NCBI RefSeq assembly: GCF_019703515.2
Contig: NC_059346.1
Coordinates: 12,122,501 to 12,186,500 of the forward strand
Length of the DNA stretch: 64,000 nt
Direction of reading: 5' to 3'
From: Myxocyprinus asiaticus
Taxonomy: Eukaryota > Chordata > Actinopteri > Cypriniformes > Catostomidae
Shown one piece after another: positions 21,351-33,327 of the stretch. The stretch's first letter is position 1; every line of letters starts with the position of its first letter. Under the pieces are notes generated by a model. That model worked only from the letters and a program-made list of their open reading frames with translations, had not been told where the DNA came from and did not search any database. A program made the translations under genes and the position numbers.

Positions 21351-22198
21351 CAAGGTTGGGAGGGTTACTTTTTAAATGTATTCCAATACAGATTACAGAA
21401 TACATGCTGTAAAATGTAATTTGTAACGGATTTCATTAGATTATACAAATTCAGTAATGTATTCTAAATACTTTGGATTGCTTCTTCAGCACTGGTAGAT
21501 TTTTTCACTTGTTTTGAATATAAAAACTCTGCCAGTACAGTAAGACAAAATACACATGTTAAAAATACATTCCCTGAAAAACCTAAATATCTTATGCAGT
21601 GTTGTTTCTAAAACAAGATAAATCAAATCGATCTTATTTTAATGATTTTTAGATATTTTCACAGGAAAACAATTAAAAAATAATTATAAAGAATATGATT
21701 TTTGCCCTAATATCAAAGGTCTTACTAGAAAAAAATTAATTTTGATCCAACGTGAATTGTTTTGATAGAAAAATATGATCGTGCCTGGTAACGTGCATGT
21801 AAAATGGCTAGAAATAGCATTTTAGCTTAGCGTAAAGCTGATAATTTACACAAGGTTTATTTCTATTTCTTCTGCTCCAAACTTACTTCAAACTTACTTC
21901 TCTGTCTGCTCGTATAAATGTAACACATCATAAGAAAGTGTTTCACCGCTGTTCAAATGCACTTTGGATCGCATAATTTATATGTATAAATGTTTCCATC
22001 TGAAAGGACTAAATATTTAATGAAACAAATGACAATAAAATGCAAAGTAATCTCTTCAGTAATCAAAATACTTTTTGAATGTAACTGTATTCTAAATACC
22101 AATGATATAAATTGTAACTGTAGTGGAATACAGTTACTTATATTTTGTATTTTAAATACGTATTCCCGTTACTTGTATTTCATTACTCCCCAAACCTG
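21351..22198. mobile_element. hAT-like non-autonomous transposon, copy B (no SINE)
   Basis: A close relative of copy A from end to end (left AAGGTTGGGAGGGTTAC, right CATTACTCCCCAAACCTG), but without the SINE at the site corresponding to 19294. The flanks are TA/TACA microsatellite, so the 8-bp duplication is blurred: TATATACA follows the right end, and the same octamer occurs six bases before the left end. Confidence 0.85.
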
Positions 22199-23007
22199 TA
22201 TATACATCATATTATTTGAGCAACTGAGAACAACAGACCACATGATCAGCTTATAGCAGTAGCCCTGCTGTCATATTTCTTAGAAAGCATTCTAAGTTTA
22301 TTTTTCACAGGACACTTTTAAGACCAAAGTTCATTCTAATAGCGGTGACATTGCATCACCTTAAACAAACAGAGAAATCCACAGAACTGAGCCGCGGGAG
22401 TGAAATCTAAACACATATAAATCCTTTTCTCATAGGAGCACAGAGGCACATACAAACACTGCCTGCAGGAGTTAGGTTTAAAGGGAATTCATAAAACTCT
22501 GCTTCAGTTTGCCCTGTCCCTGATGTGTCTATGCTGCATCAAAGTGTAAAAAGTCAGCATTCTTTTAAAGCTCAGATTGTCTATAATTCATGATTCTGAG
22601 ATTTTACACTGATCTCACTTTGTGGCTTGCTTCTAGGAAGGGCAGATTAGTTAAAATGCCTGCTGATAAACCCTCAGCATACCTAACGCACCAAAGATCA
22701 GATATAGACACTTGTGTATTGTGTGCATGCACTAAATAAACTGAGTGTTAAGAGTAACAAACAGAGAGTGGGACAGATGAACACAATGAATTAAGGTGAC
22801 TTTTTACAAAAGACAAAATGAAATACAATATTTTGCCATGCAACACCAGGGCAGTGTTGGATGAATACATGAATTTGCATATTAATATTGAGCATCATGC
22901 CTTAATTCGTTGTGTTGCGGATTATTTTTGCTGTGTTGTGGCTTATTTCCATTGTGCTGTGGCTTAATTTTGTTGTGTTTTCAGCTTTTATTTGCTTTTC
23001 TTATTTG
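22199..23007. other. No feature seen
   Basis: Unremarkable AT-rich sequence. A local run of imperfect repeats of TTGTGTTGTGGCTTATTT type lies at 22909-22985. No gene was recognised. Confidence 0.5.
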
Positions 23008-23012
23008 GTTGC

Positions 23013-23248
23013 TGTAACACATCAATGGAAAGGAGGAGGTGAGAACTGGCTTGACAATATAAATAATATTTTTACGATTAACTAAAACAAAAGCACAAAC
23101 ACACACACAGGTGTCGGACAGCTGTCCGTAACTCTCTCTCTGTCGCACTGCCGTCTCCAGTCGGCCCTTATCCCTCTCTGGCTAATCAGCCTGATAAGGG
23201 GCCGAGTGTGTAGAATCATGACCCGGCCCCTCCCTTCACCCTGCCACA
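23013..23248 (-). repeat. Left LTR of the TRIM-like element
   Basis: About 236 bp, with a short CA tract (23098-23109). It is the 3' LTR if the element is read on the minus strand. Confidence 0.85.
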
Positions 23249-23507
23249 TTCCTCCCCCGTTCTCTCAGGCCGGGGTGCCCCCGGCATGACGTGACGCATT
23301 TTTGGTGGACAGTAGGGGTCTCCCCCACCCCTGGCAGCAGTAACCGCTCCAGGCGGTTGGTTGGGAGCCCCTCCTCCCCTCACGGTTGGTGGCCGTTCCT
23401 CCGCTTCCAGGCGGCCAGGCTCCTCCGTCCTCCGGCGGATGGCCGTGGCTGCTCCTTTGGGGTGGATGGTAGCGGTGAGAACTCTACTATGGCGCATCCC
23501 TCCTCCT

Positions 23508-23525
23508 TCCTGGGTTTCAGCACCA
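23508..23525 (-). promoter_or_regulatory. Candidate tRNA primer binding site
   Basis: Minus-strand TGGTGCTGAAACCCAGGA starts two bases inside the LTR boundary and begins with TGG, complementary to the CCA end of a tRNA. The tRNA species is not assigned. Confidence 0.65.
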
Positions 23526-23526
23526 G

Positions 23527-23604
23527 TGTAACACATCAGTGGAAAGGAGGAGATGAGAACCGGCTTGACAATATGAATAATATTTAATGATTAACTAAAA
23601 CAAA

Positions 23605-23668
<64 letters not shown>

Positions 23669-23803
23669 TCAGACAGCTGTCCGTAACTCTCTCTCTGTCG
23701 CGCTGCCGTCTCCAGTCGGCTCTTATCCCTCTCTGGCTAATCAGCCTGATTAGGGGCCGGGTGTGTAGAATCACGACCTGGCCCCGCCCTCCGCCCTGCC
23801 ACA
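23527..23803 (-). repeat. Right LTR of the TRIM-like element
   Basis: About 277 bp; longer than its partner because the internal CA microsatellite (23607-23664) has expanded. It is the 5' LTR if read on the minus strand. Confidence 0.85.
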
Positions 23804-24117
23804 GTTGCATTGTGTACCCCATGGCCACCATAGGAAAGTCATGTGAAAAATCTGGAAAATTTTAAAAAGGTCTTATTTTCTAGTCAGCACAAGCAGAATG
23901 ATTTCCACCACATTGTCATTGCTATATTTTCATTTCCTTTTTGGCATATACATTTGAGAGAAGCAATACTTAACCCTTGTATTTTGTTGAAATTAAGTTA
24001 CATCGGTTACAAAGAGGCACCAAAACACTTTCCCGGACTTTTGGCTTCATTGTACCACGTCAGTGGAACGGCCTTGCCAACTCCATCTGTGAAGCTGGCT
24101 CACTTTCTGTCTTCAAA

Positions 24118-25356
24118 GGCTGTGTTCAGACTGCCACTAAAAATCAGATTTTTTGCATATCCAGATTGTATCCAGATGAGTTTTTATAGTCTGGACAGCA
24201 AAAAACCACATGAAATCAGATTTTTCAGAATCTGATTCAAACCACAACGGGAGGTGGTTTCAGATGCGATTTAAATCTGATTTTTTCAGATGCGTCTCGC
24301 TCTGGCTGCTCAAATCGGATTTCAAATGGTCTTTTGCATCACGCAACACACAATGATGACGTCAAAAATCGGTGACGGAAATGCCGGAAGTATTCATAAG
24401 CCAGCCGTGACTGCAGCACGGAACATCACAATGGCTGTGTCTCGTTTGGAAGGATGCGTCCTCCGGAGGTCGTATTTCTCAGCCGCATACGTCATCAAGG
24501 CTGTCTCGTTTCATAAAAGCAAGAAGGACACTTCGAATGTAACTTTCTTTCACGAGAATTTGGAGGATGCATGAGGTGTATCCTTCGTGGGCTCTCACAA
24601 CCCACAATTCTTTGCATCAACGGAAATGTAAAAAAAAAATAATGCCAATTTGCCCGTAAATATGATGTTCAAATGCAAGTAATGTTAATTCCCAAGTTGA
24701 AGTACCTCAGTAGATGGGTGCAGAGTATATAATATGTATAATTATATTAATCTATAATTAAAATAAAGTATTAGACTAAAAGTACACCTGTAAAATCTAT
24801 TTTCTTTTCTATCTACATCATTATAACTCTCCTAAAATGTACCTCATACATTCCCTTCCAGAGGGACTTTGTTCCCTTCTCACTCAAAGCGCTCGTGCTT
24901 GTTAAAGAGTGGCGTGCTGTCATATCAACCATGTTACGTTCCATTTCCGTTCATCCTACGAAGACCGTCTCGTTTAAACGAGACTTGTTTAAAGAAGGAC
25001 ACTCGGTTTACTGCAGCCTTCAAAGGACGCATCCTTCCAAACGAGACACAGCCAATATTTACCAGTCTCCTCCATCGCTGAGATTTTCTTGTGCAACCGA
25101 GGAGTTCTGCACCACGACTGGACAGGGTGCTTATTTGGAGAGCGAGATGATGCACCTCCATTTTTCCTGCATCTGTTTTGAAAGCATCGTCACGTGGGTA
25201 CGCCTATGTCGTTACCAATGCAACCCATGCAGATAGGTTGGTTATGTCTGAATTCGAAAATCTGATTTGATCACTTGCAATTAATAGTGCGGACAGTCTG
25301 CCTGAAAAGATCTGATTTGAGAAAAAATCCAATTTGCCTGCAGTCTGAACATAGCC
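24118..25356. mobile_element. Inverted-repeat DNA element inserted in the LINE
   Basis: Left end GGCTGTGTTCAGACTGCC; the right end reverse-complements to GGCTATGTTCAGACTGCAGG. Subterminal AAATCAGATTTT-like motifs recur at both ends. The LINE coding sequence continues on both sides, confirming insertion. The target duplication is not clear and the family is not assigned. Confidence 0.75.
24433..25053. mobile_element. Second inverted-repeat element nested inside the first
   Basis: Left end GGCTGTGTCTCGTTTGGAAG followed by GATGCGTCCT; the right end is its near-perfect inverse, finishing AAACGAGACACAGCC. The terminal repeats are about 30 bp. AAT lies on both sides, a possible 3-bp duplication. 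The interior is AT-rich and non-coding. Confidence 0.75.
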
Positions 25357-25627
25357 ACAAAACGGCTGAAAACACATCTTTTCCACCAGTCACTAAAATA
25401 AATAAATAAATAAATAAATCTTGTTGCACTTGAATCTGTCTTGAATAATATTCTGATGCTAGTGAAACTTGTAATACGGCACTTTTCGTACCACTGACTC
25501 CTTAAGATAATTCTCTTATAATGTATTCCTCTTTTGTAAGTCACTTTGGATAAAAGCATCTGCCAAATGAATAAATGAATAAATGTAATCGATTATGCTA
25601 TATTAAAGATTGACCTGCACAGTTTAA

Positions 25628-26100
25628 AGGGATAATTCACCCAAAAATGTTTATTTCTCTTTTACTCAACCTCATGCCATTCCAGATGTGTATGACTTTC
25701 TTTCTTCTATAGAAAACAAATTAAGATTTTTAGAAGAATATCTCAGATCTGTAGGTCCATAAAATGCAAATGAATGGTGACAAAAAAAAATTACGCTCCA
25801 AAAAGCACATAAAGGCAACATAAAAGTAATCAATAAGACTCCAGTTGTTTAATCCATTTCTTCAGAAGTGATCTAATTGGTTTTAGGTGAGAACAGACCA
25901 AACTGTAACTCCCTTTTCACTGTATCTTGCCATTGCAGTCTGTAGGCACAATCATGTGCCTGACTCATGCGCAATGTGCTAGATGGGGCTAAGAAGTGTA
26001 ATTGAGCTTGAAATCATGATCGCCAAGTAGTTATATTTTGGTCTGTTCTCACTCAAAACCGATTGGATCGCTTCAGAAGACATGGATTAAAACAAATTGT
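25628..26100. mobile_element. Dispersed fish MITE, longer variant
   Basis: Begins GATAATTCACCCAAAAATG and continues with CATTCCAGATGTGTATGAC, AAAGTAATCAATAAGACTCC and CAGTAGTTAT-like blocks that I recognise as a common cyprinid interspersed repeat. The right end is diffuse. Confidence 0.55.
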
Positions 26101-28104
26101 TGTATGAAAACATGTTTTATCTTTGTTTATTTCTTTAAATAATTTTTCACAAAAAAACAACAACAACAAAAATAAAAACAATAACTGACCGACAAGCTTG
26201 AGGGAACTGTCATGGAAACTATGTTCTATAAATATAATGTTACATACTAAAACAATAAAAACCTAATGCATGTGTTCAGTGTATATCGGTGATGCTCATT
26301 GCTTACATACAGTAAAAAAAAAAATTAAAAAAAAATATTACAAAATTACAGGAGTTGATGGAGATCACCAGTTCCAATTTGATTGGCTAACTGTACGCAT
26401 TTGTATGCCAAAAATGAGTGTTTTTTGTAGAAAATTTAGTCAAGTCAATGGATTTGGATCCTTAAACACTAATATACGAGTTATGTCCAATTTCAAATTT
26501 ACCCACCTCTAAAGGTGCTTATAGTCACTTCACAGTTCGGTCAGGCAGCCTTGTCTTATCTACTTGGGCAGTTCTTGGCCAGAACAAGCTGCAATGTGGA
26601 CTTGCCTTTATGACGGTAGTCAAAAGTCTGTCTGTGATAAATATTCTCCTAAAATCATTTCTAAATCAGGTGCAAACACACAAAAGATCCACAAGTCCAT
26701 AAAACCTTGAAGCACAGTGCATATGGATTACATGCGTTTTTGGCTCAGCCTCCCAAGCTGCATGTCTACTTCACTAAAGTAGCATGTGTCAGACACTTGA
26801 CCTGTGACCTGCAAGTTACACAGCATCATCTATCATTTCCTGCGTCTCTGTGCAAAAGCCAACTTCACTGTCATGTGTTTTTGAAGCGTCAAAACAACAT
26901 GACTACACATTAATGGCACTCTTATTCCACAAGCTTAGGTCTAATATCATGATCCTGCACATCAAGTGCCTTTCCGTGTGCAGAGACAGCGAGAAAGCCC
27001 CAGAGAGGAGAACATAGTGCCAAGAGGAGCCATATCAGTTTCCATGACTCCTCTGCAGAACGGCAGCAATGCTCCAGCGATGAGCTTCACTGAACATGAC
27101 AGCGTGGTGGGTTTGGTCTGTTATTATTGTAACTTCCTGTGGCTAAACACAACACTGCGGGTGCGCACATACAGACACACAAACAATCACACACCTGAGA
27201 TGTTCTTGGATTCCTGAGGACTGATATTTCAAAACCCGGGCAGGCTTTCTGACCATTTCCTTTTGAAACTGTCTGTGCGTATACAGTGTGGTCATGGAGT
27301 TCACATTGGAAATCTGTGATTCAAAATCTTATTTAAACCTGAATGTTTAAGGATTAAAAAACAAAAACAAAACAGAAAAACAGCATTTTTATTTGTGGTC
27401 TCAGACTGTATGTTAATGGCTCAAGTAATGAAGCTGGTCTCATTATTTAAGACTGGGAAATGAGCAAGTGGCTTATTCCCTTCCTCTCTACCCATAAACA
27501 AAAGCTTGATGGATAATTTGATCATTAATACGCTTTAGGAAAATCAACATCCGCTTTATCAGTTATAAAGCATGCTGACTCACACTGCATCTCTCTCTCT
27601 CTCTCTCTCTCTCTCAGCAGATCAGTAGGAGCTTCACCCACTCTCTGTTTGATCCATAATTGATGAGAGCCTTTAGCACCGAACGGGGGGGATCGTTGAA
27701 GAAGAGAGGCTCTTACTAACAGCTCAGTAATCCACACTGAATGTGGTGGTAGCCGGACAGCCCTGGAGGAAGTTTGGCTTGCAGTGTGTCCAATTCTTAT
27801 AAGCTAGATTTCTATGGGTCATTAGTCACTGTTTTTTTTTCTTTTTTTTTTTTTTCTTCCTGTAGGTAATTCACACAGGCAAGAAGTCAATTTGCAAGGA
27901 CACTGCTTCTCTTAATTAAACCAATACACTGAACACAAGGATCAATGTAGCTCTCCTGACGAAATTGTTTTATGTATGTTTGTTTTTTATGGATTATTAA
28001 TGATTGAATTTCTGTTCTTTTTGCAGGAAACAATCCCTTGGTGTTGCTAATTGGGAATAGTAACATCTAAGATCTTATTGTATACATTTTTTTTTTTTTT
28101 TTGG
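26101..28104. other. No gene seen
   Basis: AT-rich intergenic sequence with poly-A runs (26310-26335), a (CT)n microsatellite at 27590-27616 and T-rich runs at 27832-27856 and 28089-28102. Short open frames such as 26966-27217 have no recognisable domain. Confidence 0.5.
27590..27616 (+). repeat. (CT)n microsatellite
   Basis: About 13 CT units. Confidence 0.95.
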
Positions 28105-28225
28105 TCAAGCATACCACAAGCAAAAGTCATGGGTTTGAATCCCAACGGAACACACATAGTGTAATTTTAAAATGCACTTTAAGTTGTTTTGGATAAAAGT
28201 GCCTGCCAAAATAAATAATTATAAG
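28105..28225 (+). mobile_element. Short SINE with L2-like tail
   Basis: A B-box-like GGGTTTGAATCCCAA (28131-28145) is followed about 45 bases later by TTTTGGATAAAAGTGCCTGC (28185-28204), an L2-type tail. The A box is degenerate. Confidence 0.55.
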
Positions 28226-28433
28226 GGTGTTTCTTCAGGCACTTTTAGCACTGTGAACTTCTAGAAAGTAAAGTCTCAATAAAACATTTATCACACTGAT
28301 TTTTAAATTTGTCTACTGTCATCTTTGTCATTTTTTCCAAACATCATGAAAATTCTGTATTATGTTTGACAGAATTCTGTGGTGTAATGGCTATTTTAAC
28401 GTTTTTGAAATATTGTTCACATCAACCATCAGA

Positions 28434-28808
28434 ATGGGGAAAAAATTTGATCTTGGTGATTTTGACCGTGGCATGATTATTGGTGCCAGACAGGCTGGTT
28501 TGAGTATTTCTGTAACTGCTGATCTCCTGGGATTTTCACGCACAACAGTCTCTAGACTTTACTCAGAATGGTCCCAAAAACAAAAAACATCCAGTGAGCG
28601 GCAGTTCTACGGATGTAATCGCCTTACTGATGAGAGAGGTCAACGGAGAATGGCCAGACTGGTTCGAGCTGACAGAAAGGCTACGGTAACTCAGATAATC
28701 ACTCTGCACAATTGTAGTGTGCAGAACAGCATCTCAGAATGCACAACACGTCGAACCTTGAGGCGGATGTGCTACAACAGCAGAAGACCACATCTGGCAT
28801 TTTATTAG
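28434..28808 (+). pseudogene. Tc1-like transposase, N-terminal DNA-binding part only
   Basis: From MGKKFDLGDFDRGMIIGARQ the frame encodes the bipartite helix-turn-helix region of a Tc1/mariner transposase: helix motif AGLSISVTADLLGFSRTTVS, then the second segment with QRRMARLVRADRKATVTQI and RRTLRRMCYNSRRPH. Transposases of this family are about 340 residues; here the frame stops after about 125. The DD34E catalytic domain is entirely missing. The stop is followed directly by TATTAGGACCATAGCATTCC, normally the downstream end of the element, so an internal deletion is the simplest explanation. Upstream in-frame codons from 28362 belong to the non-coding leader. Confidence 0.85.
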
Positions 28809-28830
28809 GACCATAGCATTCCTAATAAAG

Positions 28831-30150
28831 TGAAAAGTGAGTGTAAAAATGGTGAAATCTGTTACAGTAGTTTTAATAAAAATCAACCCCTGGGATATAA
28901 AAGTGCCTGTAGTTGAAGAAGTTGTTTAGCCTTCAGTAAAATGCTCACAAACATTTTGATCTCAGCTCTGAAATGGCTTATTTCTTTTTTCCCAGGGAAA
29001 AGAAGCAAGTACTACACCCCCAATATTTATACTATGATCAATGGAAACATATAAATGCTTTACACTGCAACCCCACCCCCAGTGTTCAAGCAAAATCGAC
29101 ACCCTTGGCTGTTTGTAAGTACTACCACCAAGATTCCAAAAACTGGTGTAGTCAAGTGGTTAAAGATCTAGGCAATAACAAAAAGGTTTTTGGTTCAAAT
29201 CCAACATTGCTTGATCCACAAACTGAGATCTGACATCTTGGACTGGATGAAGAACCACATCCTCTAGCTCAGCCTTGCAAAGACAGAACTCTTTGTGATC
29301 CCATCAACTAAAACAGTCATCACAATGCAGCTATAGGCTCAACAACATAAATAAATATGTTTAATGACTGTTAAACTTCAAAAAAATCACATCTCATCAA
29401 ATAGCTGGTCATGCAGATTCATAATTATCATTATAATATAAAGAAAATCAGACCCTACCTGTCTGATTATGCTGCTTACCTGCAGCTCCTGGTCTATGTT
29501 TTTGTCATCTCAAAACTGGACTACTCAAACACCTTGGAATTACAGTCAAGCCTCTGCATGATGATCCAGATTGAGCTACACGTCTTGTCTTCAACCAGCC
29601 CAAGAGGACCCACATCATACCACTCTTAGGCAGTCGGTCAAATGCTCACTAAAAACTTGATCTAAGCCCTGAAGAACAGAGAACTATTGAATGTTTCTCC
29701 ATTTCGTAATGAAAGCAGCAACTACATTCACTTACCTTGAGGAAGCAGCGTGGGTTTTATGTCAGACATCCTTTTAGAAGAGAGGAGGGGGAAGGAGTTA
29801 TGCATTATATGAGTGTTGAAAAGCAAGACTCTCCGTAAGAGGCCCAGGGAGTGACATCAATATCAAAGCAAATGCTGGGTTGAATGCAGGAATGCTGCCA
29901 TGATGTGCATTTGATCCCAGATAACAGAAACATGGTTTTAACTAAAGAGGCCTGTAATGTCTGTGAGCGAGAGAGAGAGAGAGAGAGGAGAAAGAGAGAG
30001 AGAGAAACAAAGACACCGACAGAAAATGCCAGACTGAAGAACCCCATTGGGAGGACAGTCAGAGGCCATTCTCATCTCTCTCATCAGATCTGTGAAAGCA
30101 CACCATCACACACCTCTGTCACATCCTCTGTTTCTTACAGCAGTATTTCT
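28831..30150. other. No host gene; degenerate SINE head and GA tract
   Basis: Near 29146-29205 the sequence GTAGTCAAGTGGTTAAAGA plus GGTTCAAATCC resembles tRNA A and B boxes, so a decayed SINE head is possible. A (GA)n tract lies at 29968-30005. Nothing else is recognised. Confidence 0.45.
29968..30005 (+). repeat. (GA)n microsatellite
   Basis: GA units, slightly interrupted. Confidence 0.95.
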
Positions 30151-30164
30151 GTTGCTGTACACTG

Positions 30165-30466
30165 GATATCTATCTATCTATCTACCTATCCACCCAGTGG
30201 TGGTTCTATCTCGTATGGCAACCTGGGTGAAACCCGCTTCAACACACCCCCAAAGTTGTTGACTTTCCATCCATCCAACTAACCAACCATCCAACCAATT
30301 TTTTGTCTGTTTCCATACATCCATTCATCCATTTGTCTGCTTCAGTCCATCCATCCATCCATCCATCCATCCAACCATCCATTTGTCTGTTTCCATACAT
30401 TCATTCATCATCCATCTGTCTGTTTCCATCCATCCATTTGTATGCTTCTGTACATCCATCTGTCCA

Positions 30467-30502
<36 letters not shown>
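30165..30502 (+). repeat. TATC / CATC / TGTC compound microsatellite
   Basis: TATC units at 30165-30190; after a short unique stretch, CATC tracts alternate with TTTGTCTGTTTCCA-type interruptions to 30502. The Ser/Ile/His-rich open frames here are artefacts of the repeat. Confidence 0.9.
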
Positions 30503-33327
30503 CTGAAATATCCACTGCTGTACATTCCAATAACCTTGCTGCATAAAATGCACAAGGGTTGTAGATAACATAATGTGTTAATTATAAGTTCTCCGTGCAC
30601 AATAGGGGCCTTGAAGTCTGCATTCATTACCTGGTGAATTGGTATTTATAATTGGTAGACAAGCTAAAAACAATGAATTAATACTAACAGACAATGCTTG
30701 AAGTCATGCCTTCTCCCTGGTCAGTTCTAAAGTTGGGCTGATATTCAGTTAGAAGAATCATGCATAAATGAGTATAATGAATTTACTTAATCGCTTTGGC
30801 TCATTTTTTTGAAACAGTCTTAACATTCTCTAAACTGTAAGTGCAATTGTCACAACAGTTTTATGGGACATCACAACTCTATTGCATGTCTGCAAAATGT
30901 AGTAACTCACCCAAAACATTTAATTCATGCTTCAAAATCTAGTTATTGTGTCAGTAAATTGGCCAATGCCACCAAAATGAGCCGTCATCATTTGAGCCAT
31001 ACTGGTCAAAATGTTTAGATGTTTTTTCATCATGGCAGTCAACCTTGGAAATGTTTATACAAATTTCATTTTTATTCTACTTTTTTGTTGACACTGACTG
31101 CTTACTGCACTATACAAGAATATTAGTTTTGTCTAGCTGAATGCTATTGTGTATCCCAATGAGCTTTTTGGATACCGATTTCAACAGTAGGTAAAAGTTT
31201 ACTGGGAAAAGTCAATACTGTACAATACTGTAGTACACAGAAAAAGAATATGCACATTTGTATGTATACAGTAAATTTATTTTTGTAGCAATGTGTTACA
31301 TGTAAACAGAAAATTCACATTTGCATGTCCATTTTTACACATTTCTTACATGTAAATTCATATATAGTGAACAGATAATTGCCACAAAATGGGCAAAAAA
31401 GAAAAAAAAAGAAAAAGAAACCAGCAACAATGATAAAAACTGTGGTAGATCTGAAAAAACAAACAAACAAAATAAATAAATAAATAAATAAATTGTACCT
31501 CCTCACAGTACATAATACTGCAAGTTCCCATCTTTTTGGTGGACATCCTGTCACTCTTGTTGGTCTGGCCAGAGATTTAGCAGACATCACAAAGATGTAT
31601 ATTCCATAAATATCTCATTGAGCCAAAACAACTGAGAAAAACTGTAATACAAATGTAACATTTATGTAAACTGCACAAACAGCATCAGATTGCTCTTGAA
31701 GTAACAAAGCAGACCACTTGCCAAGTCTTTAGAGTCTATTTCATCTCCATTTAATGTCATCGCCGTTAGTGCATATTGTTCATTCTCAAGCACTCCTTGT
31801 AAACCTGCATTTAAGTGCACATGATGTCATGCAGCCTCTAGGAACATAAACTGTACTGCAACAGGTCACAGTGGTTTTTTAACCTCCCTTTCCATATAAT
31901 AATTCAGCTTTCTTTCTTTAGTTATAAGCTTTTACTCACCGTGAGGTCGCCTTAAGTCAGCAGGTGAGCAACTGTCCTCTAGAAAGTACACACACAGTCT
32001 ATCTATCTATCTGTCTGTCTGTCTGTCATATTCTGGTTGTGCAATGTGATTCTTTTCTTACTGTAAAAAAAGTCTACTTCAAAAGACTGTGTGCTGTAAC
32101 TGAGGATCTAAATTCACTTGGTTACACTAGCAAAGGTCAAAGTCTGCTGGATTGTATGGGTAAATGCAAATGGAGAGTGTCAACAGGTTTAGGAGATGGT
32201 GGTGGGTGTCTACGCTATGTATCATTATCACTGAGGAAAACTAATGAATGTAATATTTTCTCTATTTTAAGAAAATTGCATTGCAAATTACTGGCAGGCT
32301 TTTGAAAGTGAGCTGAGTTTTATTGAATGCCTTACTCTAAACTAGATTAGTCATTCACTAGAATGAAATGTAATGTGTGGCTGGCAAATATAAATGTCAA
32401 AGTAAATGGCATATTAAATGTGAACACATGAAATGTGCTTTATTTCTTTCGGTTCTTAGCAAAGTCACATAGGCGGGATCAGTCAAAGACTTAGCTCGAC
32501 ATTTTTTAAGAAATTCAAAAATGAGTTCTATTGATTTTCGCCTCCCTGCCCCTCCAAGCTAAACTAACATCCCGGCAGACTGTGTTATGTCAGTTCAGCT
32601 TTTCTTTAAACATATCCGCACAAATCAATAAGGCTTTGGCAGAACATATGCAGTAGATCCCTCCAAAAAGTGTGGACAAATTTAACATACCTGAGCCTTT
32701 CATTGATTCTGCAGAACATACTGATGGTTATCCTTTTAACAGACTGCAAGGTAGTTTTCTAAGTTAACATTTGTATTTTTCTTGATAACAATCTAGCAAG
32801 TAAGAGCCTGAAATTGGAGTTGGCAGAAATGTGATGACTAAACACCGGTAGCATTTCACCCATGAATCATGATCTTTAAGGAGTATGTCAAAACATGATG
32901 CCTGTGCTCTCTCCCTCGGCAGTCTGCGCAATTGCTTCTTAAGAAAACAGAGCAACTGGGAGTAGCAAGATTCTCTCACACGTTACACAGTTCAAGCTAT
33001 GAGGCAAAAACAAATATACACGCACAAGTGCAAATGCCCCAGAGTCAAACAAAGACACTGTATATGTGGTGTGCTTGTATGTGTGTGTGCAGAGAGTAAG
33101 AGAAAAAGAGACAATGAGGCAGACTCTGAGAGTCAGACAGAAAGTCAGACCGGCAAATGGAAGCAGGGCACCTTGTAACTGAACGCAAGTGCTCTTCTAA
33201 CAGGATCAGGTAAACAAATTATATCTGCCATTTTATAAATTTCATGACATTTCCCAATACTTTCTCTGTGTGAGTGTGTGTGAAAGTGAGTATAATTCAA
33301 AAATTATACACACACTAGTACAAAAAT
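30503..33327. other. No gene seen
   Basis: AT-rich intergenic sequence. It contains an AAAC/AAAT tract (31461-31493) and a short TATC/TGTC tract (about 31997-32028). No coding region, RNA gene or clear repeat family was recognised. Confidence 0.5.

Larger units (their letters stand above)
23013..23803 (-). mobile_element. Miniature LTR retrotransposon (TRIM-like)
   Basis: Two direct LTRs (23013-23248 and 23527-23803) bracket only 278 bp. The LTRs begin TG and end CA (TGTAACACATCARTGG to CCCTGCCACA), and the whole is flanked by a perfect 5-bp duplication GTTGC (23008-23012, 23804-23808). On the minus strand the internal region starts with TGGTGCTGAAACCCAGGA, whose TGG start and position fit a tRNA primer binding site. 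It ends with the purine-rich GAGAGAACGGGGGAGGAA, fitting a polypurine tract. No protease, reverse transcriptase or integrase is encoded. Orientation is inferred from these two signals. Confidence 0.85.
23985..25590 (+). mobile_element. LINE 3' remnant split by nested DNA elements
   Basis: 23985-24117 encodes a piece ending PRQWNGLANSICEAGSLSVF. The sequence resumes at 25357 as KRLKTHLFHQSLK followed by a stop. A 3' UTR ends in the L2-type tail GTCACTTTGGATAAAAGCAT and an AATAAATG repeat. Together these are the C-terminus and tail of an L2-like LINE ORF2. An insertion of about 1.24 kb (24118-25356) splits them. An AAAT run lies at 25395-25420. Confidence 0.7.

Noticed and set aside
30303..30568. 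Open frames of 60-67 codons
   Set aside because: Generated by CATC/TGTC repeat tracts.
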